Source of the DNA: a candidate division FCPU426 bacterium
Lineage (GTDB): Bacteria; Oederibacteriota; JAAXVQ01; JAUVAV01
Assembly: GCA_030591525.1 (NCBI GenBank)
Contig: JAUVAV010000025.1
Span: forward strand, 1-49,744
Reading direction: 5' to 3'
DNA: 49,744 nucleotides
Positions 48,711-49,744 of the stretch are shown piece by piece. The position numbers were made by a program, and so were the translations under genes. The notes below the pieces were generated by a model. It was not told the origin of the DNA. It ran no database searches and was given only the letters and a program-made list of their open reading frames with translations. Position 1 is the first letter of the stretch; the number at the start of each line of letters is the position of its first letter.

Positions 48711-49502
48711 TTATTTAATAATATTCAAGGCTTTGATTTTTTGACTCAACACGGCCGCGGCCTGCGCCGCATTGCCTTCAATTCTCTCGCCGTTATACTC
48801 CCGCGCAGGAGTAAAAGTTTTTACTACCCGGGTGGGTGAACCCTGCAGCCCTACCTGCGCAGTATCAAAATCGGGCATATCTCCGACACCCCAGACAATT
48901 GGTTCATATTTTTTCGCCTTCATTTTTCCTTTTAAGGATTCCAGGCGTGGTTCATTTATTTCCTTGACCACACTGATTAGAGCGGGCAGCGGGCTTTCCA
49001 CGACGTCATAACCGTCTTCCATTAATCGCTCAGCGCGGATGGCGGTTTCACTGATTTCCTCTATTTTCCGAACCCAGGAAATAATGGGCAAATCCAGGCA
49101 GGCGGCTACTTCCGGACCGACCTGGGCCGTATCACCGTCCACGGCTTGCTTGCCAGTGATAATTAATTGATAATCGCCGATTTTTTTAAGCACCTGGGCC
49201 AAAGTATAGGCCGTGGCCCAGGTATCCGAACCCGCAATCTGTTTATCAGTAATTAAATATCCTTCATCTGCTCCCATACCAATCGCCTTGCGGATGATTT
49301 CCTTGCTCATGGGCGGTCCCATGGTAATTACGGTAACTTTTCCTCCTAATTTTTCTTTAATCCGAAGCCCTTCCTCAATGGCATATTCATCAAAGGGATT
49401 CATAATACTCTCCACCCCATCACGTATCAAGGTGCCGGTATCATGGTTAATCTTTACGTTAGTAGTGGCAACTACCTGCTTGATTAATACTATTATATTC
49501 AC
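48711..49502 (-). CDS. etfB: Electron transfer flavoprotein, beta subunit
   Basis: A protein of 263 residues from GTG 49502, with AGGGGGG six bases upstream. The family signatures are VLIKQVVATTNVKI at the N-terminus, MNPFDEYAIEEGLRIKE (residues about 37-53), GADEGYLITDKQIAGSDTWA and ITGKQAVDGDTAQVGPEVA (about 118-136), which also bind the AMP or second FAD in bifurcating forms. The last part, EYNGERIEGNAAQAAAVLSQ, matches the EtfB end. It is the first gene of etfB-etfA. Confidence 0.95.
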   Translation of the reverse strand: MNIIVLIKQVVATTNVKINHDTGTLIRDGVESIMNPFDEYAIEEGLRIKEKLGGKVTVITMGPPMSKEIIRKAIGMGADEGYLITDKQIAGSDTWATAYTLAQVLKKIGDYQLIITGKQAVDGDTAQVGPEVAACLDLPIISWVRKIEEISETAIRAERLMEDGYDVVESPLPALISVVKEINEPRLESLKGKMKAKKYEPIVWGVGDMPDFDTAQVGLQGSPTRVVKTFTPAREYNGERIEGNAAQAAAVLSQKIKALNIIK

Positions 49503-49513
49503 TATTAGCCCCC

Positions 49514-49642
49514 CCTGCTTAATACGTTAGCCGCTTCATCCCCGGCTTTCAAGCCGGGGACCTTTCCGCGAAAGCGGAAAGGCGGTATTTACATAAATGA
49601 TCCACAACTCGGATCAAATTCCCCCGCACTTCAGTGCGGGGG
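49514..49642. repeat. Hairpin repeat of the GTTAGCCGC family, copy 2
   Basis: Begins CCTGCTTAATACGTTAGCCG, then hairpins CCCCGGCTTTCAAGCCGGGG (49540-49559), CCTTTCCGCGAAAGCGGAAAGG split over 49561-49582, and CCCCCGCA / TGCGGGGG (49621-49642), joined by GCGGTATTTACATAAATG and CGGATCAAA. The block order matches 13556-13676 with one hairpin extra. It starts 11 bases before etfB, so etfB transcription must begin within or just after it. Confidence 0.65.
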
Positions 49643-49650
49643 AATTGAAT

Positions 49651-49744
49651 TCCTGAGCAATTGAACAATAGAAAATAGACCGCAATTGAGTTTTTCTATT
49701 GCTCTATTGTTCAATTCTCAATTGCTCTGGAGTTTGAGCAATTA
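49651..49744. repeat. AGACCGC-family repeat at the right edge
   Basis: TTCCTGAGCAATTGAACAATAGAAAATAGACCGC followed by inverted CTATTGCTCTATTGTTCAAT and CAATTGCTC. Same core as 26670-26775 and about 25454-25482. The element may continue beyond the window. Confidence 0.55.

Overview
The window reads as a chromosomal contig of an uncultured Gram-negative bacterium. It has an LptE-type LPS-assembly lipoprotein, a TolC-type outer-membrane protein, exported beta-barrel-like proteins, standard bacterial housekeeping genes (leuS, holA, rpsT, rdgB, rpsO, pnp), an EtfBA pair and a HydG-type [FeFe]-hydrogenase maturase. Intergenic DNA is full of short palindromic repeats of several families. I cannot assign a phylum from this sequence alone; a candidate-phylum metagenome bacterium is a guess. 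Layout: 1-9611 (minus strand) is a biosynthetic operon of discrete single-domain enzymes. In transcription order these are ketosynthase KS1, ketosynthase KS2, ketoreductase, HMG-CoA-synthase-like enzyme (HCS), ECH1 dehydratase, ECH2 decarboxylase, FabL/FabI-like enoyl reductase, acyl carrier protein, PLP alpha-oxoamine synthase, FabZ-like dehydratase, and a phosphopantetheinyl transferase cut by the left edge. This is a complete HCS beta-branching cassette joined to a dissociated fatty-acid/polyketide set and ending in a decarboxylative amino-acid condensation. The product is unknown; a methyl-branched aminoketone (sphingoid-like) lipid is the most economical inference. It is the best candidate here for an undescribed system. 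9.95-17.0 kb holds a TolC-like protein, a membrane TPR protein, a large FN3/cohesin surface protein lying between two copies of a perfect 20-bp direct repeat, and a Bax-inhibitor-1 membrane protein. 17.0-25.4 kb is an accessory region, AT-richer from about 19.6 kb: a HepT/MntA toxin-antitoxin pair, a geranylgeranyl-reductase-family flavoprotein, a small membrane protein, a SIR2-domain protein of the kind found in anti-phage systems, an unknown 394-residue protein, a triple zinc-ribbon protein and a truncated four-helix-bundle gene. It ends at an intact tRNA-Arg(UCU) with two degenerate copies of the tRNA 3' end beside it, so it looks like an integration hotspot. tRNA-Pro(UGG) follows. 25.6-31.0 kb is housekeeping: rdgB, rpsT and a leuS-lptE-holA operon. 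31.1-35.6 kb holds signalling genes: a receiver/histidine-kinase hybrid, a HAMP-GGDEF diguanylate cyclase with a 17-bp inverted repeat just before its start, an overlapping patatin-like phospholipase, and a small exported protein. 35.6-42.5 kb holds hydG, small proteins, an exported barrel-like protein, and a translationally coupled pair of putative zinc metallopeptidase and D-Ala-D-Ala-ligase-like ATP-grasp enzyme. 42.6-49.5 kb holds rpsO-pnp, an exported six-hairpin-glycosidase-like protein, and etfB-etfA. All functions are read from motifs by eye; no database search was run.
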